Both the position numbers and the translations under genes were made by a program. Positions 35,819-43,069 of a stretch of 64,000 nucleotides of DNA are shown here, piece by piece; positions within the stretch are counted from its first letter, which is position 1, and the number at the start of each line of letters is the position of its first letter. The notes under the pieces were generated by a model. That model saw only the letters and a program-made list of their open reading frames with translations. It searched no databases and was not told where the DNA came from. This stretch comes from Bacteroidia bacterium (lineage in GTDB: Bacteria; Bacteroidota; Bacteroidia; J057; JADKCL01), in assembly GCA_020635905.1 (NCBI GenBank), contig JACJYV010000007.1, forward strand, positions 310,001 through 374,000. The letters are read 5' to 3'.

Positions 35819-37661
35819 TATCACCCTCGAAAATCTGTCTGAATTACTCTTTGTGAATCCCCTTCCGTCCATAACGGGGTGGAATCGCCTGGAGGCCCGC
35901 CCCCGCGCGGAGCAATTCGACCGCAGCCTCAAAGCTGAAATCCGCGATCCCCTCTGGATGTTGACCCGCCAATGGCAGTTTGGGGAATTTAAGGGAGAGG
36001 ATGCAGGTTCGCCTGTCTGGGCCCGCATCAAAACCCGCACCACCCGTATCAATCGTTTCCAGGCGGTGGATGGAGAGGTCAAAGGCCTGAATTATTACGA
36101 GGAAAATTCAACTACCAAAACCTTCTCGCCTCCCCTGGAAGCCATAGTGGAGCGTGAAAAACCCGCTTTGGATCTGCCTTTGCGCCTGCAAATGGGGCGT
36201 TACTGGCTCAAAATGCTGCAAGGCACCGTCGGGTTGACCCGCAATTATGCCAAAGATTATCTGTTGGATTTTCCCTTTGCCCTGCCTGCCCGGGATGAAG
36301 CGAATGGGCCGACCTACGCCCATCAGGACGTGTGGCAACTGAACGCGGCAATAACCGGGCGCAGCATGGATGGGGGAGCTCTTTTTGAGCGGATTATGGC
36401 GGGAAATGACCCCTGGGAATCCTTTACCCCGGCCGTGGCCGACCAAATTCCGTTGCGCAAACTGGGCAAAAAATTCACGGATTGGTTTGTGAAGCAGTAT
36501 AATCTGCCCGGGGAAGGAGAGGATGCCTGGGCGCCTTCCTATCTGGAATATCAATTTAAAGTAGCCGCACCTGAAAATCCAACTGGTACCTCTCAAACCG
36601 TTTTGGTAGCGGATCAGTATCACCAGGGCCGTTTGGATTGGTATAATTTTGATGTGGACAAGGATACCGCGAAGCTCAATGCAGTTTCCTCTCCTGTGGA
36701 AGATGCGGTGCAAAAGACGGAGGTAAAGAATTTTATTCCTTCCATGCTGGAATTTCCGGGCATGCCCAACCCGCGCTGGTGGGAATTTGAGGACCGTCGG
36801 ACCCATTTTGGGGACATCAATGCCTCCACCACGGACCTTTCCAGCCTGATGCTGATCGAATTTGGCCTCATTTATGCCAATGACTGGTTTGTACTGCCTT
36901 ATGACCTCGATGCAGGCACCTTGGCTACGGTGGAAGGATTGGCCATTACGGATAATTTTGGCCTGCGTTTCTGGATTCCCGCTTCAGGAAGCGGGTCAGA
37001 AAGCAATTGGGAACGTTGGGCGATGTTCCAGATGAATCACCGCAAGGAAATCAAGCCTTCGGATACCCGCCTGTTTCTGGCTCCTGCAGCGGGAAAAATC
37101 ATGGAAAGTCCGCCGCTGGAACAGGTCAATTTTATCCGCGACGAAATGGCCAACATGGTCTGGGGGGTGGAGAGCCGCATTCCCTTGCAGGACGGAACCT
37201 CCCGTCCTGGAGGCGAAGCCAGCAATGAATTGCGCAAATACCTGGAAACCGTGATGCCTGATGCTCCTGCACCTGTTTTGGAAGACACGGGAGCCAAAAT
37301 CAGCTACCAACTGCAAACTCAGGTGCCCGAGCACTGGATTCCTTTTATCCCGGTCCGGGTACCTGGCAGCGACCGTCAGATTCAGTTGCAAAGGGCTGGC
37401 ATGCTGCGGGTAATCGAAGGAAAACTGGGAAATCCGCGGGTGGAACCGCGCTCTGAGTTACTTCGGGTGGGTTTGGAGTCCAATCAACCCTATTTTGTGC
37501 ATGAGGAAGAAGTTCCCCGGGCAGGTGCGATGGTCAACCGTACCTGGCAAAGAGCCCGTTGGTATAATGGAAAAGTCCACACCTGGCTCGGCCGCCGCAA
37601 AACCACGGGCAGAGGAGAAGGGTATGCAGGATTGCGGTTTGATCAGGCCAAGGACAGGTGA
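35811..37661 (+). CDS. Protein of unknown function, last gene of the giant-protein operon (616 aa)
   Basis: 616 aa, no signal peptide. A strongly patterned N-terminal region contains WNRLEARPRAEQFDRSLKAE, DPLWMLTRQWQFGEFKGEDA and GSPVWARIKTRT (about 22-75). Later blocks are MPNPRWWEFEDRR (about 318) and FGLIYANDWFVLPYDLDAG (about 350-370), rich in Trp and acidic residues, as in carbohydrate- or protein-binding surfaces. No known enzyme motif was found. The start overlaps the 1645-aa gene, and a strong hairpin terminator follows 33 bp after the stop, so this is the end of the transcript. Confidence 0.75.
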   Translation: MPDITLENLSELLFVNPLPSITGWNRLEARPRAEQFDRSLKAEIRDPLWMLTRQWQFGEFKGEDAGSPVWARIKTRTTRINRFQAVDGEVKGLNYYEENSTTKTFSPPLEAIVEREKPALDLPLRLQMGRYWLKMLQGTVGLTRNYAKDYLLDFPFALPARDEANGPTYAHQDVWQLNAAITGRSMDGGALFERIMAGNDPWESFTPAVADQIPLRKLGKKFTDWFVKQYNLPGEGEDAWAPSYLEYQFKVAAPENPTGTSQTVLVADQYHQGRLDWYNFDVDKDTAKLNAVSSPVEDAVQKTEVKNFIPSMLEFPGMPNPRWWEFEDRRTHFGDINASTTDLSSLMLIEFGLIYANDWFVLPYDLDAGTLATVEGLAITDNFGLRFWIPASGSGSESNWERWAMFQMNHRKEIKPSDTRLFLAPAAGKIMESPPLEQVNFIRDEMANMVWGVESRIPLQDGTSRPGGEASNELRKYLETVMPDAPAPVLEDTGAKISYQLQTQVPEHWIPFIPVRVPGSDRQIQLQRAGMLRVIEGKLGNPRVEPRSELLRVGLESNQPYFVHEEEVPRAGAMVNRTWQRARWYNGKVHTWLGRRKTTGRGEGYAGLRFDQAKDR

Positions 37662-37693
37662 TTTTACCCATCCCAAAAATCCTTCATAAAAAC

Positions 37694-37723
37694 AAAAGGC
37701 CGGTCCAAACGAACCGGCCTTTT
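37694..37723. terminator. Bidirectional rho-independent terminator
   Basis: A perfect 11-bp stem AAAAGGCCGGT (37694-37704)/ACCGGCCTTTT (37713-37723) with an 8-base loop, A-tract on one side and T-tract on the other. It lies between the convergent ends of the giant-protein operon (37661) and the lipoprotein gene (37746) and can serve both. Confidence 0.9.
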
Positions 37724-37745
37724 GCTTGCCAAACGGGCGTAAATC

Positions 37746-38549
37746 CTATCGCCAGATGGCGATTTTGTAGTGATAATCCGGGCCTTCTGCGAAGGCCTTG
37801 GGCTTCATGCTGTCTGGATTGATGATGCTGCGCTTTTCGCTTTCCAGCACGGCGACTTTCAGTCCCGTGTTTCCCAGTTCCTTCTGCTCACCAGGTACCA
37901 GGCTCACGGATGCAAGACGCATGCTGATTTTCACTGGCAGACTCAGGTAGTTAAAATCCTTGTCTGATCTCGCAATTTTACCCTTGTCGGCTTGTTCGAT
38001 TTTGATGCCGTCCTCCAGGGTAAGCTGAAACGGGGTGGTAGAGCCTCCTTCGAGCATGGCCATTTGGGTGGATTTGGCTTCCCGCAGGACCAGGTGTTTG
38101 CGCACGGCTCCGTGCACAAAATCGTTTTGCAGGTCCAAAAACCAGGTTTCCTGACCTTTGGTCAGGTTCAGGCGATCCTTTTCGCCTTTGAGGCGATAAG
38201 TCAGGCTGACAGCCTGCTTCTGATTGCTCTCGAAATTCAGGCTGTTGTCCTTGCTGTCCCTCAGGGTGAGGGACAGGGTTTGCTTGCCGGTCATTTCTTT
38301 GCCACCTGTCTCAAGCACAAAATCAAAATCTTTTTTCAAGGTGCGAACCAGGGTGGGAGTTTGGGTGGGGAATTTGAGTCCGGTACGAACGATCACAGGT
38401 TCATTGGGCTTTTTGGCCCCGTCAACGGGACTTTTCGGGTCAGTGGTGGTTTGGCTGTTGACCTGACAGCTTTGCAGACCCAGGCCTGTTGCGGCCAGCA
38501 GGATCAGCAGAGCGGTTTTTTGCAGGAGCTTTATCTTCAGTTTTTTCAT
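37746..38549 (-). CDS. Lipoprotein of unknown function
   Basis: 267 aa. A positively charged N-terminus and hydrophobic stretch end in a lipobox-like LGLQSC, giving a lipid-anchored protein. The body is rich in beta-strand patterns (FDFVLETGGKEMTGKQTLSL, KVAVLESEKRSI) with many Lys, Thr and Ser; no enzyme motif or named domain was recognised. It is convergent with the giant-protein operon across a terminator and follows the metzincin lipoprotein gene by 31 bp on the same strand, so the two may be co-transcribed. Confidence 0.8.
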   Translation of the reverse strand: MKKLKIKLLQKTALLILLAATGLGLQSCQVNSQTTTDPKSPVDGAKKPNEPVIVRTGLKFPTQTPTLVRTLKKDFDFVLETGGKEMTGKQTLSLTLRDSKDNSLNFESNQKQAVSLTYRLKGEKDRLNLTKGQETWFLDLQNDFVHGAVRKHLVLREAKSTQMAMLEGGSTTPFQLTLEDGIKIEQADKGKIARSDKDFNYLSLPVKISMRLASVSLVPGEQKELGNTGLKVAVLESEKRSIINPDSMKPKAFAEGPDYHYKIAIWR

Positions 38550-38580
38550 GATTTCTTGTATTATTTTGATTCAGGTTGAA

Positions 38581-40200
38581 TTAGTTTGAGCCCCAGCCAC
38601 TGCCTGCGGCAGTGAAATCGAACTTGATGGAATGCCATTCATCGTAATCATCCAGGGTTTCATTATTCAACCCACCATCATCCGGGTTGATATTGGCCTG
38701 AATGCCAGACTCGATGATTCCATTGCCATCCCAATCCTGGGATACGTTGTCGCAAACGCCTTTGTTTTCGTCCAGATTGGTTTCGTCAAGGTCTGCGGCC
38801 ATGCCCTCTGAATAGGAAGGAGAATTTCCCGTGTAACAATCCGTGCAGGTGATACAATCGGCCTGGATGTCGAGAAACTGCCAGCAATAGCTCATGACAC
38901 TGAGGTGGTTGGGTTCATCCACCCGGGAATCAGATTCGGGGCCGCCATGGCCAAAGCCCAGGGTGTGGCCGAGTTCGTGGACGAACGTTTCAGCCTGGGC
39001 GTGGTCAGAATTCCCGGCTGCCCCGCCTCCCTCCATACCTATCAGAAAATCGTTGGAAAATATGTCTTCCGCCTTGCCCGAGGAGGTGGAATTATAGCGG
39101 GTATCACCCCACACACAGTAACGGAATATTTCCAGACGGTTGGGATCGAAATTGCTGGTTTTGCAGTCGTAAAAATTCAGGTTATTCCCAGCTCCCGAAG
39201 CAGCTGAGGTGGCCTGGGTGAAATCAATGTCCTCGTACCAGGTGACGCTCACTCCGCCACCCGTAAAGGCGCCGCCCTGTCCGCGGTCGATGATGATGTG
39301 GATGCCCTGCTCATAATCTGCATTCATGATGGGGGCATTGGCGAAAGTGGCTTCCACCATGTCCCACATGGTCGAGGCGGGCGTGTAGGAAAGGCTGTTC
39401 ATGATGTCCACCTCCACCAGCAGATCCATGTGGTAGGGTGAACACCCCATGGCGGGCAGGTCCACGTCAATGGTTCCGTCCAGATCGGCATCGTAGCCAT
39501 TGGTTTCCCAATCGTCGAGGAGGCCGTCGCCATCTGAGTCGAGGTCGGCGCTGGAACTGGCAAGGGTGTAGCTGTAAGCCGCGGAAGTGGTTCCATCCAG
39601 ATTTTCGACGGTGAGGGAAATGGTGGCACCTGGGGTAAGGGTCGTCAGTTCTGTGATCAGGGAGGTGTAATGGTAATTGGGGCTGCCATAAGTCTGGGGA
39701 TCGACACCCCCGCAAAAATCATTGATCAGGGCTTGCTGAGTGTAGGTGGTCACGGCGGTGCCGCCGATTTTGATGGTGGCCCCACAGTCGATGTTTGAGC
39801 CATAGATCATGAGTTGGCCGCCGCTGAAAGTCGCGCCTGAGAAGCCCACATAGCCCAGCTGCACTCCTTTAATTTCGGGTGCAGGAATGGTAACCGCTGC
39901 ATCCACGGCCAGCACGCTGGCGGGAGAGGTGCCGTGACCGTTGGTCAGGGTGATGTCGTGGTTGCCTACGGCGGAGCCGTAGGGCACGGTGAAGAATGCG
40001 CCGCCGTACCAGGGAGTGGGTATGGTGGTCCCGTCAAACTGGGCGGTGCTGAAGAGGGTGTTGGTGGCAGTTACCTTCACGATCATGCCTTCTGAGGCAT
40101 TTGCAGGATCGAGATTGGTGATGGCCGGGACGTCGCAGCCTGACCAATGGAGCAAGGCCAGGATCGCACCCAGGAAAAGTGGAAGGTGTTTTCTTTTCAT
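38581..40200 (-). CDS. Metzincin-type zinc metalloprotease lipoprotein with IPT/TIG-like domains
   Basis: 539 aa from the ATG at 40200, which begins a lipoprotein signal (MKRKHLPLFLGAILALLHWS, then GC). An upstream in-frame start at 40257 is rejected. Residues about 25-220 resemble IPT/TIG Ig-like domains (AITNLDPANASEGMIVKVTA; PEIKGVQLGY). A calcium-binding-style run follows (DLDSDGDGLLDDWETNGYDA). The catalytic domain has HELGHTLGFGHGG (about 405-417, HExxHxxGxxH) and a Met-turn VMSYCW (about 433), so three His zinc ligands and the Glu base are intact. A Cys-rich stretch (CITCTDC) follows. It should be a surface or periplasmic endopeptidase. Confidence 0.87.
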   Translation of the reverse strand: MKRKHLPLFLGAILALLHWSGCDVPAITNLDPANASEGMIVKVTATNTLFSTAQFDGTTIPTPWYGGAFFTVPYGSAVGNHDITLTNGHGTSPASVLAVDAAVTIPAPEIKGVQLGYVGFSGATFSGGQLMIYGSNIDCGATIKIGGTAVTTYTQQALINDFCGGVDPQTYGSPNYHYTSLITELTTLTPGATISLTVENLDGTTSAAYSYTLASSSADLDSDGDGLLDDWETNGYDADLDGTIDVDLPAMGCSPYHMDLLVEVDIMNSLSYTPASTMWDMVEATFANAPIMNADYEQGIHIIIDRGQGGAFTGGGVSVTWYEDIDFTQATSAASGAGNNLNFYDCKTSNFDPNRLEIFRYCVWGDTRYNSTSSGKAEDIFSNDFLIGMEGGGAAGNSDHAQAETFVHELGHTLGFGHGGPESDSRVDEPNHLSVMSYCWQFLDIQADCITCTDCYTGNSPSYSEGMAADLDETNLDENKGVCDNVSQDWDGNGIIESGIQANINPDDGGLNNETLDDYDEWHSIKFDFTAAGSGWGSN

Positions 40201-40314
40201 GTGGATTTTTGGGTTTGGTGACACATTTGAATCAGGAAAGACCAGTTGCCTGATCATCCCCTTATCTTATTGATGCATTTTTTGAGAAATTCCAGATTTT
40301 GGAAGGAATTTTTT

Positions 40315-40370
40315 TTAACGGTTTACGGTTTACGGTTACAGTTCGCGGTTTACAGTTTACAGTTGCAATC
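40315..40370. repeat. Degenerate 7-bp-period array of TTTACGG type
   Basis: Units ttaacgg, tttacgg, tttacgg, ttacagt, tcgcggt, ttacagt, ttacagt, tgcaatc, with one 6-bp step. It is the reverse complement type of the GTAAACC units beside hslV at 14601. Confidence 0.6.
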
Positions 40371-40390
40371 TTGGAGGGGGCAATCCTGGT

Positions 40391-40510
40391 TAACCACGAG
40401 GGCCGGGTTAAAACCCGCCCCTATGGACTCAAGACAGAAGGTTGACCAACCTTGTTTGTGAGCCTGACATGGATTAATTAGCCATTGGAGGGTTAAAACC
40501 CACCAATTAC
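40391..40510. repeat. Dispersed relative of the 164-bp element
   Basis: GGGCCGGGTTAAAACCCGCC at about 40402, then AGGTTGACCAACCT at about 40439, and a second GGGTTAAAACCC at about 40491 match the first two hairpins of the 11622-12250 units with sequence drift but conserved pairing. It is flanked on both sides by 7-bp-period arrays, as at 12244. Confidence 0.65.
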
Positions 40511-40518
40511 TCAGTGAT

Positions 40519-40623
40519 AATTGTTCATTGTTCCTTGCTCCTTGCTCCTTGCTCCTTGCTCCTTGCTCCTTGCTCCTTGCTCCTTGCTCCTTGCTCCTTG
40601 CTCATTGCTCATTGCTAATTGCC
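40519..40623. repeat. Fifteen-unit 7-bp array, ten perfect CCTTGCT copies, over a stop codon
   Basis: Units aattgtt, cattgtt, then CCTTGCT ten times (40533-40602), cattgct, cattgct, aattgcc. The minus-strand DUF2306-like gene ends within it: its last codons and TGA (40602-40604) come from the right-hand units. Perfect 7-bp copies are prone to slippage, though the stop precedes the perfect tract. Confidence 0.85.
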
Positions 40624-41237
40624 CTCACCATCTCCACCACCCCCAGATTCCCCACCCAGCTTGCCCAGGCCAGGATTACATATACCTGATCAGAGTTTTC
40701 ATGGAAAAGATTGTGGGCCAAAGCCAGGTAAAAACGCAGCATGATGGCGGCTGCGGTCAGGGCAAAGCTGCGCTCCATCCACCTGCGGTGGCTGGCCTGA
40801 TCACCCTGAACGATGGCCCTCCAGCCCCGCCAGGTGGTGTACCACCAAATTGAGGCCAGCAGTACAAAACAGATGATGCCCGCCAGTCCACCCGTGGCAA
40901 ACCAGGCTATTCCAAGCCCTGCGGGGGCGGCCAGGAACAGCACCAGAACCACATACCCCCTGCCCGCCCAGCGGTGAAGCAGAGGTAGTTTGCGGCGCAA
41001 CCAGCCCCAGATTTGTAATAATCCGAGCAGGGCAACCAGGGGAGAGGCCCCTATATGGATATAAAAGGACGGGAGGTACAGCCAGCCGAAATTTCTCACC
41101 GCATTTTCCTTCACTTTCAAAAAGGCTATGCCAGGCTCAAACGACCAGTATTGCAGGGTATCTTCCAGAATAAACAGGGAGATCACCAGGGCGAACAGGA
41201 AGGCAAGGGTGCCAGCGAATATGCGTAATGCCTTCAT
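40602..41237 (-). CDS. DUF2306-like integral membrane protein
   Basis: 211 aa with about six to seven hydrophobic helices. Pattern of DUF2306: HIGASPLVALLGLLQIW, a LHRWAGRGYVVLVLF block, SHRRWMERSFALTAAAIMLR. Histidines in helices suggest a heme- or metal-linked membrane protein, but function is unknown. The ATG at 41237 overlaps the stop of the upstream WG-repeat gene by 1 base (TGATG), so it is translationally coupled. The C-terminus (AISNEQ) is encoded by a 7-bp-period array. Confidence 0.85.
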   Translation of the reverse strand: MKALRIFAGTLAFLFALVISLFILEDTLQYWSFEPGIAFLKVKENAVRNFGWLYLPSFYIHIGASPLVALLGLLQIWGWLRRKLPLLHRWAGRGYVVLVLFLAAPAGLGIAWFATGGLAGIICFVLLASIWWYTTWRGWRAIVQGDQASHRRWMERSFALTAAAIMLRFYLALAHNLFHENSDQVYVILAWASWVGNLGVVEMVRAISNEQ

Positions 41238-43069
41238 CAATAAGAATATTCCTGGGCAAATTCCCGGTCAAGGTAGCTGGCTTCATTGAGCCGGACTTTG
41301 GGGAGGTACGATTGTAAAAAGGCCAGATTCGCCTGATCTGTGGGGGAAAGGCTCCCGCTTGTATCTCTGTGGACCATGATTTCGCACATCATTTCTTCCA
41401 CTTCACCTGCTGAATAATGATGGGTTATTTCCACGTCTGCTTCTGGAAGCCCAAACAAGCCAATTTTCCTTTTCTCATAAGGAATAGGGGTGCAAAAGCA
41501 TCTTTTGAAATACCCTTCATTGAGGCGGGCAAATTGGGTAAAAGGATATTTGCGGCGACTTTCCAATGCACGGATTTTTCCATCAGGCTGCACCACAAAA
41601 TACCTGAAAGCGGGAGTTTCAATGCTTTTGAACAAGTTCTCTCTTACCGTAAGCCGCACCTCCAGGGTATCCTTTCCCAGCCATTGGAGATATCCTTCAT
41701 TACAAAAAATAGAGGGATTCATTTCTTGCTGAGGCCGCATCAATTCGACGCTGGAAATCAAATTCAGGTTTTGGTCATGGGTGCTGAGGGTATATCGCTC
41801 TTCATTATAAGCGTAGCGGGGGGCAAAAATCCAGGTCCTGAAAACAGAAATTATTCCCTGGATACCCTCTCCCCAGCTAAATTTGTCCACCAATTTGATG
41901 TCCTCCTGAACTACTGGTTTAAACCTCCCTAACGATGACATGGGCACCGGGGAGGGCATTATCCCTGCTTTTTGAAACATGGCAGGGGGCATCCAGTAAT
42001 TTCCCCAAAATCCAGGGCCATCCATTTCGTCAAGTGGATGGAGTTTTAATTCGGGGAAGTCCTCATCCAACATGTCACAGGGAGCGGAAATATAATTTTC
42101 AAGAATTTCATGCAATAGGGGGGGAGTTTCTCCCAATTTTACCCGGCCCTGGTGGTCAATACTGCCAAATTGATTGCCTTTTTTGAACATGATCCATTGT
42201 TCTGAATTCTGGGGCGGGATCAGGAGATCAAAAACGGGAGGAAGGATAATTTCGCCGTTAGAATTCACCAGACCGAATTTGTCATTCAGTCTGATTTCGG
42301 CATGGCCTTTGACCAGTGTGCCAAAGGAATAGATGAGGTCATACCTGACTGGGAGAAGAATGGTACCCTTTGCGTCTGCCAGCCCCATTTTTCCGTGAAA
42401 TTCCCATTTATTATGCCATGGATCAATGGTCCCACTCCTTTGATCTGTTACATAAAGCAGATTATTTCCATTGACCCTGGCAGAAAAGGCAAAGTTTTTG
42501 AAATGCCCATTCAGGTTAAGGGACAAATATTCTAAGTAATCAAGATTTACTCTCCCGTTCGGATCAAAGAATTCAAGGTTTTCCGTGAGAAGACGGGCAG
42601 GGCTGAGCAGATCAGTCTTTACTTCTGTGATTTTGGGATCCTGGCTTCGGGTTAAAATGAGAGTCGCGGGTGTTAGCTCCACCTGACTTGTATCCCTTCT
42701 GATTTGAACCCGCAAAGAGAGCGTGACTTTGATCTGTTCCTTTCCTGCTGGTTCTATAGACATTCCAGTACTGTCAAATCTGAATTCCAGAAAGTACTGC
42801 ATGTACAGGGTATCACCCCAGATATCTTTTGTTTTTGGAGGAGAAACGGATTTTCCCAAAAACAAAACCGGGTTGGTTTGATATTTCCAAGGATCATTAT
42901 TTTTATATCCAGGCGCATAACGGCCCTGATTCATCATATTGACCCAGGCAGAAACCACCTTTCTTACCTGGACGGCTTCGCCGTGGGTAAGATCGGGAGT
43001 GCAGGAATTGAGCAGGCTCGCCAAAACCAGAAGGACTATCCCGGTTTTTAGAAAATCTCCCCTCACCAT
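41237..43069 (-). CDS. WG-repeat lipoprotein, paralogue 1
   Basis: 610 aa. Lipoprotein signal ending LASLLNSC. The centre contains WG-type repeats (MGLADAKGTILLPVRYDLIY; KFGLVNSNGEIILPPVFDLL; QFGSIDHQGRVKL), which form beta-structured binding modules. The N- and C-terminal regions match those of paralogue 2 immediately upstream (IVSAWIQ-like start, SRRKYPFTQFARLNEGYFKR, CFC). The conserved C-terminal CFC/EEMMCEIM block has no known catalytic motif. Genes overlap by 7 bp upstream and 1 bp downstream. Confidence 0.82.
   Translation of the reverse strand: MVRGDFLKTGIVLLVLASLLNSCTPDLTHGEAVQVRKVVSAWVNMMNQGRYAPGYKNNDPWKYQTNPVLFLGKSVSPPKTKDIWGDTLYMQYFLEFRFDSTGMSIEPAGKEQIKVTLSLRVQIRRDTSQVELTPATLILTRSQDPKITEVKTDLLSPARLLTENLEFFDPNGRVNLDYLEYLSLNLNGHFKNFAFSARVNGNNLLYVTDQRSGTIDPWHNKWEFHGKMGLADAKGTILLPVRYDLIYSFGTLVKGHAEIRLNDKFGLVNSNGEIILPPVFDLLIPPQNSEQWIMFKKGNQFGSIDHQGRVKLGETPPLLHEILENYISAPCDMLDEDFPELKLHPLDEMDGPGFWGNYWMPPAMFQKAGIMPSPVPMSSLGRFKPVVQEDIKLVDKFSWGEGIQGIISVFRTWIFAPRYAYNEERYTLSTHDQNLNLISSVELMRPQQEMNPSIFCNEGYLQWLGKDTLEVRLTVRENLFKSIETPAFRYFVVQPDGKIRALESRRKYPFTQFARLNEGYFKRCFCTPIPYEKRKIGLFGLPEADVEITHHYSAGEVEEMMCEIMVHRDTSGSLSPTDQANLAFLQSYLPKVRLNEASYLDREFAQEYSY

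Larger units (their letters stand above)
40201..40601. other. Intergenic region with repeat arrays and promoter-side sequence
   Basis: 401 bp between the metzincin lipoprotein start and the DUF2306-like stop. From right to left it holds the CCTTGCT array, a diverged relative of the 164-bp element (GGGCCGGGTTAAAACCCGCC and AAGGTTGACCAACCTT), and the TTTACGG array. The remaining about 110 bp next to 40200 are AT-rich and would hold the promoter. No gene is seen. Confidence 0.6.
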
